Below are positions 1 through 8,402 of a stretch of DNA of 64,000 nucleotides, piece after piece. Below the pieces are notes generated by a model. The model was given only the letters and a program-made list of their open reading frames with translations, was not told the origin of the DNA and made no database searches. Source of the DNA: Lachnoclostridium sp. UBA5890 (GTDB lineage Bacteria; Bacillota; Clostridia; Lachnospirales; Lachnospiraceae). Location of the stretch: contig DJEU01000025.1 of assembly GCA_002431395.1 (NCBI GenBank), positions 76,820 through 140,819 on the forward strand. The letters are read 5' to 3'. Position 1 is the first letter of the stretch. Each line of letters begins with the position of its first letter. The translations under genes and the position numbers were made by a program.

Positions 1-2
1 TT

Positions 3-1733
3 ACAGCCTCTGTAAAAACATTGAATTTGGCTTTAAAAGCGAATCCAATCCTATTTGGTGGAATTGCTGTGGCGGGAATTATTACTGGCCTAGGTGTAGC
101 GGCATATAAGGCAGCAGAAGACGCAAAAGAAGCAAGTCTTGATGAACACTTTGGCAACATTGCTTTTTCCATGGATCAATTAAACGATGCAGCAGATCGT
201 ATCATTGGAACAGATAAATTGCAAGCGGTTAGTGAATTGCTATCTTCAACCAAAGTATCAGATGGATTCTTAAAGCAAATGCAAAAGGCAGCCAATGAGG
301 TCAAGAAGATGGACTGGAAGGTATCTGCCGGCTTGGAGATTTCAGATGAAGATATCAGTGATTATAAAAGCAACGTAGAATCCTATGTAAAATCTGCTCA
401 GGACTATATTAGTAACCAAGGTTATACAGTTAATATTGCTACAAATCTTTTATATGACGATGAGGATAAGAAAAACAAACTGCTTAAAGACAACAACTCT
501 TTTTATAACGGATTGGATCAGGAAGCGAAAAAACTTTCGGATAAAATCAGCAAACGGCTGAAAAAGGCTGTCAAAGATGGAATGACACCGGATTTGCAGG
601 AAGAGGTTAATGGATTGCTTCAACAGTTGTCTGATATAACCAATACAATCTCACAAGCGGAAAGTGATGCCAAGTGGGATACGCTCTCTGCGGAATTTTC
701 GGGAAAAGAGATGACTGCGGATTCCTTTGATAAAATGCAGTCTGCAATCAATACGAACATTGATGAGATTAAAGAAGGCGCGCAGGAAGCATTGGAAACC
801 GCAAATACAAATACAAATGCAAAGTATCTTCGTGGCAAAATTACCGAAGAGGAAATGAAGAAAGAAAAAGAATCCAATGCGGAGGCATACAACAAAACCA
901 TAAGTGATGCCAAAAATAAAGGGGCAGAGTTTATGTATAACACGCTTATGGATACATATGGGCGAGATATCAAGTGGAAAAATTATGGGGATGGAAATGG
1001 GACTGCGATTTCAGAGCTGGTTGAAAAGATGCTTCCTTCTATGGCGGGAACAGAATATGAAGCAAAACTCAAAACAATTGACAAAGCTGCTTCAGCACAT
1101 AGTTCATATAACTTAGGAACTTGGCTTCATATAGATTCTGAGGTATCAGCGGAATCCCCTGCAGCTGAACTTGCAAAGAAATATTTAGATACAAAGGACT
1201 TTGCAAACTTAGACTTGGCAACCCCTCTTTCGAAGTCATCGAAAAAAGGGGGGAAGGCGGCAGCTACAACGATAAAAGATACTGTCAAGACAGAATTGAA
1301 TTCGGGTGTTTCTGCTACGATGCCTGTTAATATCAAAGGTAACTATACAGTATCATCAGATGAAAATTTGGTAAAAAAGGACACATCAAATGGTGCTGTG
1401 GCGAAAAATTCTGTAAAGGTACCAGGCCATGCCACCGGAACAATTAGTACCAAAGAGCATCTTGCTATGGTATCCGAAAAGAACAAAGCCGAAGCCATTA
1501 TCCCGCTGGATGGATCCAAACGGTCAAGATCTCTGTATCGTGAAACTGGCCGACTTTTAGGAGAAGGACAGGGGCAGTCGTCCTCGGTATTTGCACCGCA
1601 AATCCATATTACGATATCCGGATCTGCATCGAATCAGGATGCTGAAAAGATACGAAAGATTGTTGAGAAGCAAGTAGAAGCATCTTATCAAAAGATGGTT
1701 AAGAAAAACAAACGCTTGAACATGAGAGGATGA
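3..1733 (+). CDS. Phage tail tape measure protein, C-terminal part
   Basis: The frame is open to the left edge of the window, so this is the 3' part of a longer gene. The visible 576 residues begin with a hydrophobic segment (GGIAVAGIITGLGVAAY), continue as a long Lys/Glu/Ala-rich helical stretch, and end in a short basic tail. A hydrophobic patch inside a long helical protein directly upstream of the X and D tail genes is typical of tape measure proteins, which set tail length and are ejected with the DNA. The TTG at 21 is not a convincing start because it has no ribosome binding site and the frame extends past it. The stop overlaps the region of the next gene. Confidence 0.85.
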   Translation, partial: TASVKTLNLALKANPILFGGIAVAGIITGLGVAAYKAAEDAKEASLDEHFGNIAFSMDQLNDAADRIIGTDKLQAVSELLSSTKVSDGFLKQMQKAANEVKKMDWKVSAGLEISDEDISDYKSNVESYVKSAQDYISNQGYTVNIATNLLYDDEDKKNKLLKDNNSFYNGLDQEAKKLSDKISKRLKKAVKDGMTPDLQEEVNGLLQQLSDITNTISQAESDAKWDTLSAEFSGKEMTADSFDKMQSAINTNIDEIKEGAQEALETANTNTNAKYLRGKITEEEMKKEKESNAEAYNKTISDAKNKGAEFMYNTLMDTYGRDIKWKNYGDGNGTAISELVEKMLPSMAGTEYEAKLKTIDKAASAHSSYNLGTWLHIDSEVSAESPAAELAKKYLDTKDFANLDLATPLSKSSKKGGKAAATTIKDTVKTELNSGVSATMPVNIKGNYTVSSDENLVKKDTSNGAVAKNSVKVPGHATGTISTKEHLAMVSEKNKAEAIIPLDGSKRSRSLYRETGRLLGEGQGQSSSVFAPQIHITISGSASNQDAEKIRKIVEKQVEASYQKMVKKNKRLNMRG

Positions 1734-1738
1734 TAGAA

Positions 1739-1990
1739 ATGGAGTATCAGACCAAAGCAGGAGATACATGGGACAGCATTGCTTATGAACAGCTGGGAAG
1801 CGAAAAGTATATGGGATTGTTGATGGAGGCAAATCCAGAACTTATTGCTTACGTTGTTTTTGACTCAGGGATTTCTATACAGATTCCTGAGATTCCAAAA
1901 GAAGATGTAGCAGATTCCGCATTATGGAAAGATGACGACATCGATGATGAGACAGAACTGGAAGAATTTGAGGAAGAGGAGGACGAGTGA
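1739..1990 (+). CDS. Phage tail protein X, LysM-like
   Basis: This 83-residue protein has an N-terminal LysM-like fold (YQTKAGDTWDSIAYEQLGS, then MEANPEL and IQIPEIP), the pattern of P2 gpX, a small baseplate/tail protein thought to contact peptidoglycan. ATG 1739 is preferred over ATG 1730 because AGAGGA at 1725-1730 sits 8 bases upstream. The last 20 residues are almost all Asp and Glu; the GAG/GAT codons of this tail also supply the ribosome binding site of the next gene, whose ATG overlaps this stop codon. It lies between the tape measure and the D gene, as expected for X. Confidence 0.85.
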   Translation: MEYQTKAGDTWDSIAYEQLGSEKYMGLLMEANPELIAYVVFDSGISIQIPEIPKEDVADSALWKDDDIDDETELEEFEEEEDE

Positions 1991-3087
1991 TGGCGGCAAA
2001 GGCGAGACGGTCAACCGTTAGTATTACATATCTGCGAGCAAAAAAACGATATACCGCTGATGAACGTAAAAAAAGCCGGGAACGGATTGCCAAAGATCTG
2101 ACCGGCTTTAGCTACACGGCGAATGCTTCGGGTGCGGCAGATTCTGTTGAATTGCAATTAAATAATCGCGATGATAAATGGAATGCTGCTTATATGCCGC
2201 GCAAAAAGGACAAGGTTAAGGCGGTTCTTCATACATATTACTGGGACAAAGCATCGGAGAAAAAGAAGATGACATGTGGTTTGTTTTTGGTGGATTCTAT
2301 CTCTTTTTCCGGAAATACACTGGACTGTACTATTGGCGGAACTTCTATCCCGGAGTATTCTTCCTTTCGGGCGACAGATCGAAGAAAGACGTGGAAAAAG
2401 GCACATCTCAAAGAGATTGGCAAGGCCATAGCAAAGCGGTATCACATGAAGTTTTATTTTGATGGTACAGACACTTCGGTGGGTACACAAAAACAGGAAT
2501 TGCAGACTGACTGTGAATTTCTTACAAATCTATGTGAATCTTATGGCTATGGTATTAAACTTTATAGTGGACGCTTGGTGATTTATAGTAAGGCAAAGTA
2601 TGAGGCAAAAGCCCCTGTTGGAACCTTACATAAACGTCAATGCAGTGAACAGTTCGACTGGGAGACAAACTTGTGTGGAACATACACCGGGGCAAAGATA
2701 AAGTATACGCCTGCAAGTACTAGTTCGAAAAGCGATACAAAAGAAAAGAGTTCGAAAAGTTCTACAAAAAAGAAAAAGAAAAGCAGCACAGTCATTACAG
2801 TTGGAAAAGGCAATCGTTATCTGACGGTTACAGATTCGGCAGAAAGTGTGGCCCAAGCAAAGAAGGTAGCGGCTGCCAAAGCCAACCTTGAAAACGAAAA
2901 GGCAACAACGCTCACGGTCGGAACCAGAGGAATGCTTAAATATAGCGAGGCGGATACGATCAAACTGATTGGCGCCGGAAAACTAAATGGCAAATACTTC
3001 ATCGATAGTATCACATTCACAAAAAATTCTTCCGGATTCCACACATCGATGACAATGCACAAGGTTCAGCGGAGGATTACAGCATGA
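1990..3087 (+). CDS. Phage late control D-like tail hub protein
   Basis: A 365-residue protein with the beta-rich layout of gpD/gp27-like hub proteins, which form the ring at the tip of the tail tube above the spike. Recognisable parts are an N-terminal strand region (VSITYLRAKKRYTADERKK), a central KTWKKAHLKEIGKAIAKRY segment typical of the D family, and a conserved C-terminal domain ending in FIDSITFTKNSSGFHTSM. A Ser/Lys-rich low-complexity linker at about residues 240-262 separates the two halves. GTG 1987 is also in frame, but ATG 1990 has the better AGGAGG spacing and overlaps the previous stop. The stop overlaps the next small gene by 4 bases, so translation is probably coupled. Confidence 0.85.
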   Translation: MAAKARRSTVSITYLRAKKRYTADERKKSRERIAKDLTGFSYTANASGAADSVELQLNNRDDKWNAAYMPRKKDKVKAVLHTYYWDKASEKKKMTCGLFLVDSISFSGNTLDCTIGGTSIPEYSSFRATDRRKTWKKAHLKEIGKAIAKRYHMKFYFDGTDTSVGTQKQELQTDCEFLTNLCESYGYGIKLYSGRLVIYSKAKYEAKAPVGTLHKRQCSEQFDWETNLCGTYTGAKIKYTPASTSSKSDTKEKSSKSSTKKKKKSSTVITVGKGNRYLTVTDSAESVAQAKKVAAAKANLENEKATTLTVGTRGMLKYSEADTIKLIGAGKLNGKYFIDSITFTKNSSGFHTSMTMHKVQRRITA

Positions 3088-3260
3088 ATATAATTGTGAT
3101 GCAGGCGGAGGTCGCAGCCATTAAGGATGGAAATGTATTAGTAGTGTATGAAGACGGGACTTCATCCGGGTACATACCGGCAGTCGAGGGAGAGTATCAG
3201 GTAGGCGATGAGGTGTTCGTGTGCGATGACGTGGTACTCGGCAAGAGGAAGGAGGACTAA
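3084..3260 (+). CDS. Small phage tail-region protein, 58 residues
   Basis: The ATG at 3084 overlaps the TGA of the D-like gene (ATGA), and the frame runs to a TAA at 3258-3260 just before the ribosome binding site of the U-like gene. The product begins MNIIVMQAEVAAIKDG and ends VCDDVVLGKRKED, with a beta-rich, acidic middle (VYEDGTSSGYIPAVEG). The tight packing on both sides argues that it is real. In related phages this slot often holds a small spike- or assembly-related protein, but I do not recognise a family. Confidence 0.7.
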   Translation: MNIIVMQAEVAAIKDGNVLVVYEDGTSSGYIPAVEGEYQVGDEVFVCDDVVLGKRKED

Positions 3261-3261
3261 A

Positions 3262-3756
3262 ATGTCAAAGAAAAAGACGAAGTATAAAAAATTGAAATCT
3301 TTTCTCCAGACATCTGCTTTAAAAAAATTGAAGAAGTCCGCTCCTTCTGGAAAAGTTGGATATTTCGGCAAACACCTTATTTTTCAAGTGAAGTATGACG
3401 GAAATTCAATTAAAGGATATACGTTTGAAAATTTCAAACGTGAGATATCCGCGAAAACGGAGCAGGCAGAGATCCTTGGAAAGAAAGCAAAGACTGAATT
3501 TTTGGAGCCAGACCTACAGTCAATCACATTTGATGTTTACTTTTCAGCGCAAAATGGTGTATCTGTTCGAAAGCAGCTCAACAAACTTGAAAAATGCGTT
3601 GAAAAGGGCTATGTGGATTATCTTGTCATTGGCGGGAAAAGAGTTGGAAAAAACAAGTTTTTAATAAAAAGCGCAAGTGAGGCATGGGGGATGATTTTGA
3701 AGCATGGTGAACTTGTAGAAGCGACAGTGTCCTTAACGATGGAGGAATATGTATGA
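3262..3756 (+). CDS. P2 gpU-like tail protein
   Basis: A 164-residue product starting MSKKKTKYKKLKSF. It carries the gpU signature: GYFGKHLIFQV near the start, GYTFENFKREISAKTEQAE, then LEPDLQSITFDVYFSAQ, VDYLVIGGKRVGKNKF and a C-terminal VEATVSLTMEEYV. In P2, gpU helps complete the tail. The track-length start at 3208 lies inside the preceding gene; ATG 3262 follows AGGAAGGAGG directly and is the better choice. The stop overlaps the next ATG by 4 bases. Confidence 0.82.
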   Translation: MSKKKTKYKKLKSFLQTSALKKLKKSAPSGKVGYFGKHLIFQVKYDGNSIKGYTFENFKREISAKTEQAEILGKKAKTEFLEPDLQSITFDVYFSAQNGVSVRKQLNKLEKCVEKGYVDYLVIGGKRVGKNKFLIKSASEAWGMILKHGELVEATVSLTMEEYV

Positions 3757-4094
3757 CGGTAACTTTTATAAATCAAGAAGCTGGTTCTGAATTTTTGGAT
3801 GACCTATTGGAGCAGGCAATGCTGCTTTATACCACGGTACAGGGCACTTGTCCCGGCAATCGTGACTTTGGTATCACGCCGTTAGCAACCGACGTGCCTA
3901 TCCCGGTTGCAGAGCAGACTTTGACGTTGGATATTTATTCAAAAACAGAGACATATCTCCCTATGTTGCAGGTGGAGAGCGTTGAATTTTCTATTGAAAA
4001 TGAGGTGCTTGTGCCGCACGTTCTGCTATCTTTAAATGAAGATTATTTTGAGGATGATGAGGAGGATGATGAGGAGGATGAAGACGATGAGTGA
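3753..4094 (+). CDS. Baseplate gp25/W-like protein
   Basis: A 113-residue protein placed between U and J, matching the gp25 (P2 W) family of baseplate wedge proteins. The diagnostic part is TCPGNRDFGITPLATDVPIPVAEQ, where an invariant RDFG-type turn is followed by a short hydrophobic strand segment. The C-terminus is an acidic run of about 17 Asp/Glu residues encoded by GATGAGGAGG repeats. These repeats provide the Shine-Dalgarno of the J gene, which starts 8 bases inside this gene. Confidence 0.8.
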   Translation: MTVTFINQEAGSEFLDDLLEQAMLLYTTVQGTCPGNRDFGITPLATDVPIPVAEQTLTLDIYSKTETYLPMLQVESVEFSIENEVLVPHVLLSLNEDYFEDDEEDDEEDEDDE

Positions 4095-5247
4095 AGCACT
4101 TGAAAAACTGGCTGGTTTGCCAGATATATCTTTTACAGACAACATGTCTTTAGATGACGTGAAGACAGAGTTGTTTAAGGCATACAACCAGAAAATGCTT
4201 GAACTAACCGGTGAAGAATATGCCGTTGAAGATGGGGACAGCACGGTACCTTGTTTATTGCTTTGCGCACAAGCCGTACTGGATTATCAACTGATAGCAT
4301 TTATTGAGAAAGCTGGGAAGATGAACTTTCTTAAATATGCAACAGGGGATTATCTTGATCATGTCGGTGCATTCAAAAATACATTGAGAAAGCAGGGAAG
4401 TCCGGCAAAGGTATATATCAAATTTTCGTTAGCGCAGGAACGAACCATTGATGAAGTGATTCCTGTCGGTATATTAGTAACCGCGGATCAGAAGTTCTTC
4501 TTTGCGACAACGGAAGAAGTAAGGATCCCGGCAGGAGAATTATCAGTTACAGCGCTCTGTACTTGTACAGTATCCGGAAGTGCGGCAAACGATTATATGG
4601 TAGATGACATTCAGACTTTGGTTACTCCGACCGGATTTATCGCGGAAGTGACGAATGTTTCAGTGCCATCCGGGGGAACAGATCTACAGAGCGATGATGA
4701 CCTGAGAGAGGCCATCTTTTCCGCACCTGACCTTTATTCTGTTGCCGGAAAGGATGATGAGTGGATTGTAATGTCAAAAAACTTTAATCCGAACATTACA
4801 GATGTAGTTCCATCTACAGTAGAAGGCAGCGGTGTGGTTGATGTGATGATTCTAACGAATCAAGGGATTCCATCCGAGGATGATATCCAGACACTCCAAT
4901 CATATTTGGCACGTAGTGATAAGAGGCCTACAACTACAAAAGTACATGTAATGGCACCGGAAAAGGTGGACTATAACATCGAAGTATCCTACTACATAGC
5001 CAAAAGCAACCAAGACAAAGAAGAGCAGATCAAGGCATCTGTACAAAGCGCCATCGATGAATTTGCATCTTGGCAAAGTGCTAGGATTGGACGCGACATT
5101 AATCCGGATGAACTGATCTACCGTATACGTGCCGCAGGAGCAAAGCGTGCACAGATTTCATCTCCAACATTTTCGAAAATCACGCCGGGACAAGTTGCTG
5201 GACTTGTCACGAGAACAGTGACATATGGAGGTATTGAAGATGATTGA
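4087..5247 (+). CDS. Baseplate J-like protein
   Basis: A 386-residue J-family baseplate wedge protein. The N-terminal segment (AVEDGDSTVPCLLLCAQAVLDYQL), the LKYATGDYLDHVGAFKNTLRKQGSPA block and the central beta domain with VPSGGTDLQSDDDLREAIFSAPDLYSVAGKDDEWI are characteristic. The C-terminal VDYNIEVSYYIAKS and IGRDINPDELIYRIRAAGAKRAQI regions complete the family pattern. ATG 4087 was chosen over in-frame upstream codons because AGGAGG at 4072-4077 is 9 bases away. It overlaps both neighbours, consistent with one late operon. Confidence 0.93.
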   Translation: MSEALEKLAGLPDISFTDNMSLDDVKTELFKAYNQKMLELTGEEYAVEDGDSTVPCLLLCAQAVLDYQLIAFIEKAGKMNFLKYATGDYLDHVGAFKNTLRKQGSPAKVYIKFSLAQERTIDEVIPVGILVTADQKFFFATTEEVRIPAGELSVTALCTCTVSGSAANDYMVDDIQTLVTPTGFIAEVTNVSVPSGGTDLQSDDDLREAIFSAPDLYSVAGKDDEWIVMSKNFNPNITDVVPSTVEGSGVVDVMILTNQGIPSEDDIQTLQSYLARSDKRPTTTKVHVMAPEKVDYNIEVSYYIAKSNQDKEEQIKASVQSAIDEFASWQSARIGRDINPDELIYRIRAAGAKRAQISSPTFSKITPGQVAGLVTRTVTYGGIEDD

Positions 5248-5794
5248 TTTAAAAGATGTGTTGTTGACAGATATCCTGCCAGATAATCTGCAAAGCAATG
5301 AATGGAAGGCCTATGCCTATGCAGAACAGAAAATGAGAGAGAAGATATTGGGGTTTGTTGAAAGAATCCAAATTTATAAAAATTTGGACAAGCAGCCGGA
5401 TGAGGTTCTTGATCTGCTTGCGGCAGAAAACAAGGCTCAATACTACTCTGATTCCTTGGATAAGGAAACCAAGGTGGCACTCGTCAAAAGTATTATTCGA
5501 TGGCATCAGCTGGCGGGCACGACAGAAGCGATCCAAGAACTTGTATCCAATGTTTTTGGAAAAGCAAAAGTCAGCGAGTGGTTCGAGTATGGCGGTGATC
5601 CGTATATGCTAAAAATCGAATCTGAAACACCTTATACCAAAGAAATATTAGATTTGTTTAACAATCTTATAAAAAAAGTAAAACCGACAGTAGCAACAAT
5701 TGAAGAGATCAAGACCGTTTCCAGTGCCTATGCAGCACCGGATATCATGTCCGGATCTAAGCAGATGATCTATAACGAGATGGAGGTGCAATGA
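5240..5794 (+). CDS. P2 gpI-like tail protein
   Basis: A 184-residue protein starting MIDLKDVLLTDILPDNLQ, the standard opening of phage tail protein I, which joins the baseplate wedge to the tail fibre. The block DEVLDLLAAENKAQYYSDSLDKETKVALVKSIIRWHQLAGTTEAI matches the family (LxxLAxxxxVxxWdxxxpexxkRxlI, then HrxkGTpxAv). ATG 5240 has GGAGGT at 5227-5232 and overlaps the J stop by 8 bases. It sits between J and the fibre gene, as in P2. Confidence 0.9.
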   Translation: MIDLKDVLLTDILPDNLQSNEWKAYAYAEQKMREKILGFVERIQIYKNLDKQPDEVLDLLAAENKAQYYSDSLDKETKVALVKSIIRWHQLAGTTEAIQELVSNVFGKAKVSEWFEYGGDPYMLKIESETPYTKEILDLFNNLIKKVKPTVATIEEIKTVSSAYAAPDIMSGSKQMIYNEMEVQ

Positions 5795-6759
5795 TGGCAA
5801 AGTGGAATAAGATGATTTATACCGAAGAGGGAAGAAAACTGCTTGCTAACGCGGCGGCAGGGACATGTCAAGTGGAGTTTGTACGGGCAGCGATTGGTGA
5901 TGGTACCTATTCCGAAGAGGAGAAGACGGAACAAAAGTTGAGCCTTCGAACTCAGCTCAAAAACGAACGCAATTCTTATGGATTTTCGTCCATAAAAGCG
6001 GAAGACAATACAGCATATTTAAAGGTGGCATTGCAGAATACCGATGTCGATACGGCATACTTTATCAGTGAAATTGGTGTTTTTGCCAGAAAAAAGGGAA
6101 GTAGTGAAGAGGCTGTTCTTGTGTTGATTGCAGTTGCTGAGATATCAGACTATTTCCCGGAAAAAAGTAACGCCATTACAATTGTTCAAAATATAGCAAT
6201 TGAGTTCGAGGATGTGAAGCAGTTAAGTATCGCAGATGATATGGGTGCCTATGCTTTGGTAAATACAGAGTATAATGTCCCGGACACTCTTCAAAGTCTT
6301 GTGAGTGGAGAAAATATGGGAATAGCATTGGGGAAACTTGCCAAGGCAGTAGAGGAACTGTCGCAGGTAAAAACGAAGCTGGAAACGAAACCATCTTATG
6401 AAGAGGGAGTGTTTTCTCCCTCAATCATGAATGGAAGTTTTGTACCATCCTTAATCCAGGCAGAGTACAAAAAAGTGGATAGAATCGTATACATAGCAAT
6501 TAAATTTTCTTTTAGTACGGCGATTGATACGACACAAATAGGAGGAATTTTAGGCCTGCCGTTTGTTGTATCTACAGGAAATGCAACGGGTGGATCCTAT
6601 CCACTTTCCGCCAAAACCAATAATGGTAATTATTCTGGTATGGTAGTGTTTGATAACTATATGGATGCTTCGCCTGCTGTTGCTGGTATTAGCGATTTGC
6701 TTGGTCAACAGTCTACAAAGGTAATTCGACTGTATGGACAGTATGAAACAACAGCATAA
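5791..6759 (+). CDS. Phage tail fibre protein
   Basis: A 322-residue protein. Residues 1-150 match the N-terminal baseplate-attachment domain of P2 gpH-like fibres (KMIYTEEGRKLLANAAAG, then YFISEIGVFARKKG and FPEKSNAITIVQNIAIEF). The rest lacks obvious collagen repeats and ends in a beta-rich, probably receptor-facing domain. Two ATG codons (5791 and 5794) are available behind GGAGG; the first overlaps the gpI stop. At 322 residues it is short for a fibre, and no separate chaperone-like gene follows unless the next small gene has that role. Confidence 0.85.
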   Translation: MMAKWNKMIYTEEGRKLLANAAAGTCQVEFVRAAIGDGTYSEEEKTEQKLSLRTQLKNERNSYGFSSIKAEDNTAYLKVALQNTDVDTAYFISEIGVFARKKGSSEEAVLVLIAVAEISDYFPEKSNAITIVQNIAIEFEDVKQLSIADDMGAYALVNTEYNVPDTLQSLVSGENMGIALGKLAKAVEELSQVKTKLETKPSYEEGVFSPSIMNGSFVPSLIQAEYKKVDRIVYIAIKFSFSTAIDTTQIGGILGLPFVVSTGNATGGSYPLSAKTNNGNYSGMVVFDNYMDASPAVAGISDLLGQQSTKVIRLYGQYETTA

Positions 6760-6781
6760 GCATAGAGAGGAGGTCAGAAAC

Positions 6782-7036
6782 ATGGACGTGATACAAAAAG
6801 CAACTGTAGATATGCTTACAAACACAAGTGTGTCTATCCTGACGCAAAAGTTTGTCAAAGTTGATGGCAAAGAGATACAGTTAGGAGCAAACCACCGGAA
6901 AGCATATGTGAATACAGAAGAAGGAAGACAAGCCTTGATGTCAGAGCAGGAAGAGGCTACGGTACAGGCTGTATTTGCTATCTGGGGCGATGCTCCAACG
7001 GTAAGCAATGAAGAACAAGAAACGGAGAGCGAATAG
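6782..7036 (+). CDS. Small phage protein of unknown function
   Basis: An 84-residue acidic protein starting MDVIQKATVDMLTNTS and ending SNEEQETESE. AGAGGAGG lies just upstream of ATG 6782. Its middle carries QLGANHRKAYVNTEEGRQAL. It stands between the fibre and holin genes, a place that often holds small XkdX-like or fibre-associated proteins. I do not recognise the family with confidence. Confidence 0.6.
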   Translation: MDVIQKATVDMLTNTSVSILTQKFVKVDGKEIQLGANHRKAYVNTEEGRQALMSEQEEATVQAVFAIWGDAPTVSNEEQETESE

Positions 7037-7047
7037 CTCTTTTTTTA

Positions 7048-7063
7048 GTTGCGCCCGCGCAAC
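7048..7063. repeat. Perfect inverted repeat between tail and lysis genes
   Basis: GTTGCGC, CC, GCGCAAC forms a 7-bp perfect stem 12 bases past the stop of the preceding gene and just before the holin ribosome binding site. A T run lies upstream, not downstream, so it is not a normal rightward terminator. It may shape the mRNA between the tail and lysis modules. Confidence 0.5.
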
Positions 7064-7080
7064 AGAAAGGAAGGAAAACG

Positions 7081-7560
7081 ATGAGAACAATTTATGACAC
7101 TTACAACATGATAGTAGGAGCAGTAGTCACACTGTTTACGGCAATATTCGGTGTATACTGGTATGTTTTTGCCGCATACATGGTATTGAATGTCTTTGAC
7201 TGGCTGACGGGCTGGTATAAGTCACGCAAGCAGAAAGAAGAATCCAGCAAGAAAGGCTTTTGGGGAATCTTGAAAAAACTTGGATACTGGGTGATGATTG
7301 CGGCGGCATTTATTGTAAGTACCGTTTTTGTGAAGCTGGGACAAGATATTTTACATATTGACTTGGAATTTTTGAATTTGATCGGTTGGTTTACATTGAC
7401 ATGCTTACTGGTCAATGAAGTCCGAAGTGTGATTGAAAATCTTGTACAGCTTGGTTATAATGTGCCGGCTGTATTGATCAAAGGATTGGCAGTGACGGAG
7501 CAATTAGTAAACCAAGCAACAGATTTTGTAGAAAATGAGGAGGATGACGACAATGAGTAA
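7081..7560 (+). CDS. Phage holin (TcdE/phi-Cp family type)
   Basis: A 159-residue membrane protein with hydrophobic segments at about residues 10-40, 65-85 and 95-115. The motif VFDWLTGWYKSRKQKEESSKKGFWGILKKLGYWVMI is the hallmark of the toxin-secretion/phage-lysis holin family found in clostridia, where the charged loop between membrane helices is conserved. It would form inner-membrane lesions at the end of infection to release the endolysin encoded by the next gene, whose start overlaps its stop. The C-terminus is acidic (ENEEDDDNE), and its codons provide the GAGGAGG of the endolysin. Confidence 0.9.
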   Translation: MRTIYDTYNMIVGAVVTLFTAIFGVYWYVFAAYMVLNVFDWLTGWYKSRKQKEESSKKGFWGILKKLGYWVMIAAAFIVSTVFVKLGQDILHIDLEFLNLIGWFTLTCLLVNEVRSVIENLVQLGYNVPAVLIKGLAVTEQLVNQATDFVENEEDDDNE

Positions 7561-8197
7561 TGTAACGGATCAGTGCAGAGATACAAAAAAATTGAATAAG
7601 CTGGTTCAGATCATGCTTGCGGCGGCGCTAGCAGAGATCAAGGCAAAAGGTGTAACTCCTCTTGTGATCGAGACCTATCGAACCAGAGAGAGACAGAACT
7701 ATCTCTACGGACAGGGACGCACGCGCACACAATGCCTTGCGGCAGGGGTACCGGCGACGTATGCGCGTCCCGGCATGGCGCAGATCACTTGGACACTTAA
7801 TAGTATTCATTGCTTGAAAAAGGCGGTGGATGTAGTTCCAATCCGCAAAGGGGAAGCCATCTGGAATGCTGCGGATAAAGATACGCAGATTATCATTGCG
7901 GTGATGGAGAAGTATGGATTCGAGCCGGGCGCAAACTGGGAAAAGTCTCCGGACAGTCCGCACTATCAGGTTAAAGGAGATTTTAAATCGGTATTCGATC
8001 AAAGTCACAATACTACATATGTCACCAAGACCATCCAGAAGGCTCTTAAAACCAAGGGATTCTATAATGGAACCATCGATGGTAAGTGGGGCAGCGCTAC
8101 CACGAAAGCGGTCAATGCGTTTCGGAAGTCCAATAAATGGACGAAAAATGGAAAGGTCGGCAAAGTTGGTTTGAAGAAACTGCTGAAATGCTTGTGA
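7553..8197 (+). CDS. Endolysin: M15 peptidase plus peptidoglycan-binding domain
   Basis: A 214-residue protein. Residues 1-145 form a D-Ala-D-Ala/L-Ala-D-Glu type M15 peptidase with the zinc ligands visible as SIHCLKKAVDVVP (His and Asp) and SPHYQ (second His). Residues 155-214 form a PG_binding_1 repeat (TIQKALKTKGFYNGTIDGKWGSATTKAVNAFRKSN). It cleaves peptide bonds in the cell wall once the holin opens the membrane. There is no signal peptide, as expected for a holin-dependent enzyme. ATG 7553 has GAGGAGG inside the holin gene and overlaps the holin stop. A strong terminator follows. Confidence 0.92.
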   Translation: MSNVTDQCRDTKKLNKLVQIMLAAALAEIKAKGVTPLVIETYRTRERQNYLYGQGRTRTQCLAAGVPATYARPGMAQITWTLNSIHCLKKAVDVVPIRKGEAIWNAADKDTQIIIAVMEKYGFEPGANWEKSPDSPHYQVKGDFKSVFDQSHNTTYVTKTIQKALKTKGFYNGTIDGKWGSATTKAVNAFRKSNKWTKNGKVGKVGLKKLLKCL

Positions 8198-8212
8198 TAA
8201 ATGTATAGAGGC

Positions 8213-8257
8213 AAAAAAGGATTCGGTGTCTGGAAACGGATGCCGGATCCTTTTTTT
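8213..8257 (+). terminator. Terminator of the late operon
   Basis: A 13-bp stem (GGATTCGGTGTC with GGATGCCGGATCC, including G-U pairs) is flanked by AAAAAA on the left and TTTTTTT on the right. It lies 15 bases past the endolysin stop and could work in both directions. Confidence 0.85.
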
Positions 8258-8274
8258 CGTTGTGGAAAAATGAT

Positions 8275-8291
8275 GTGTCAGAATCTGACAC
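8275..8291. repeat. 17-bp palindrome, copy 1
   Basis: GTGTCAGAATCTGACAC, perfect apart from the central base, extended by one T/A pair each side. No T run follows on the plus strand, so it is not a typical intrinsic terminator here. It lies 10 bp upstream of the -35 box of the next promoter. Confidence 0.9.
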
Positions 8292-8301
8292 AAAAAATAT
8301 C

Positions 8302-8330
8302 TTGTGTTATTTCATAATTTGGTATATAAT
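8302..8330 (+). promoter_or_regulatory. Promoter of the two-gene moron
   Basis: TTGTGT, 17 bases, TATAAT. It gives the accessory pair its own transcription, separate from the late operon that ends at the terminator just upstream. Confidence 0.7.
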
Positions 8331-8402
8331 GGGAAATAAAGTAAATTATTGTAAAAATAATGGATGATGTTAAATACAAGATGCTAAGGAGGGTATTGAA
8401 AT

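Noticed and set aside
7048..7063. Rightward terminator before the holin gene
   Set aside because: The T run lies before the hairpin, not after it, and the holin must be co-expressed with the tail genes.
7628..8293. 221-codon minus-strand frame opposite the endolysin
   Set aside because: It is antisense to a gene with clear M15 and peptidoglycan-binding motifs and has no start signal.
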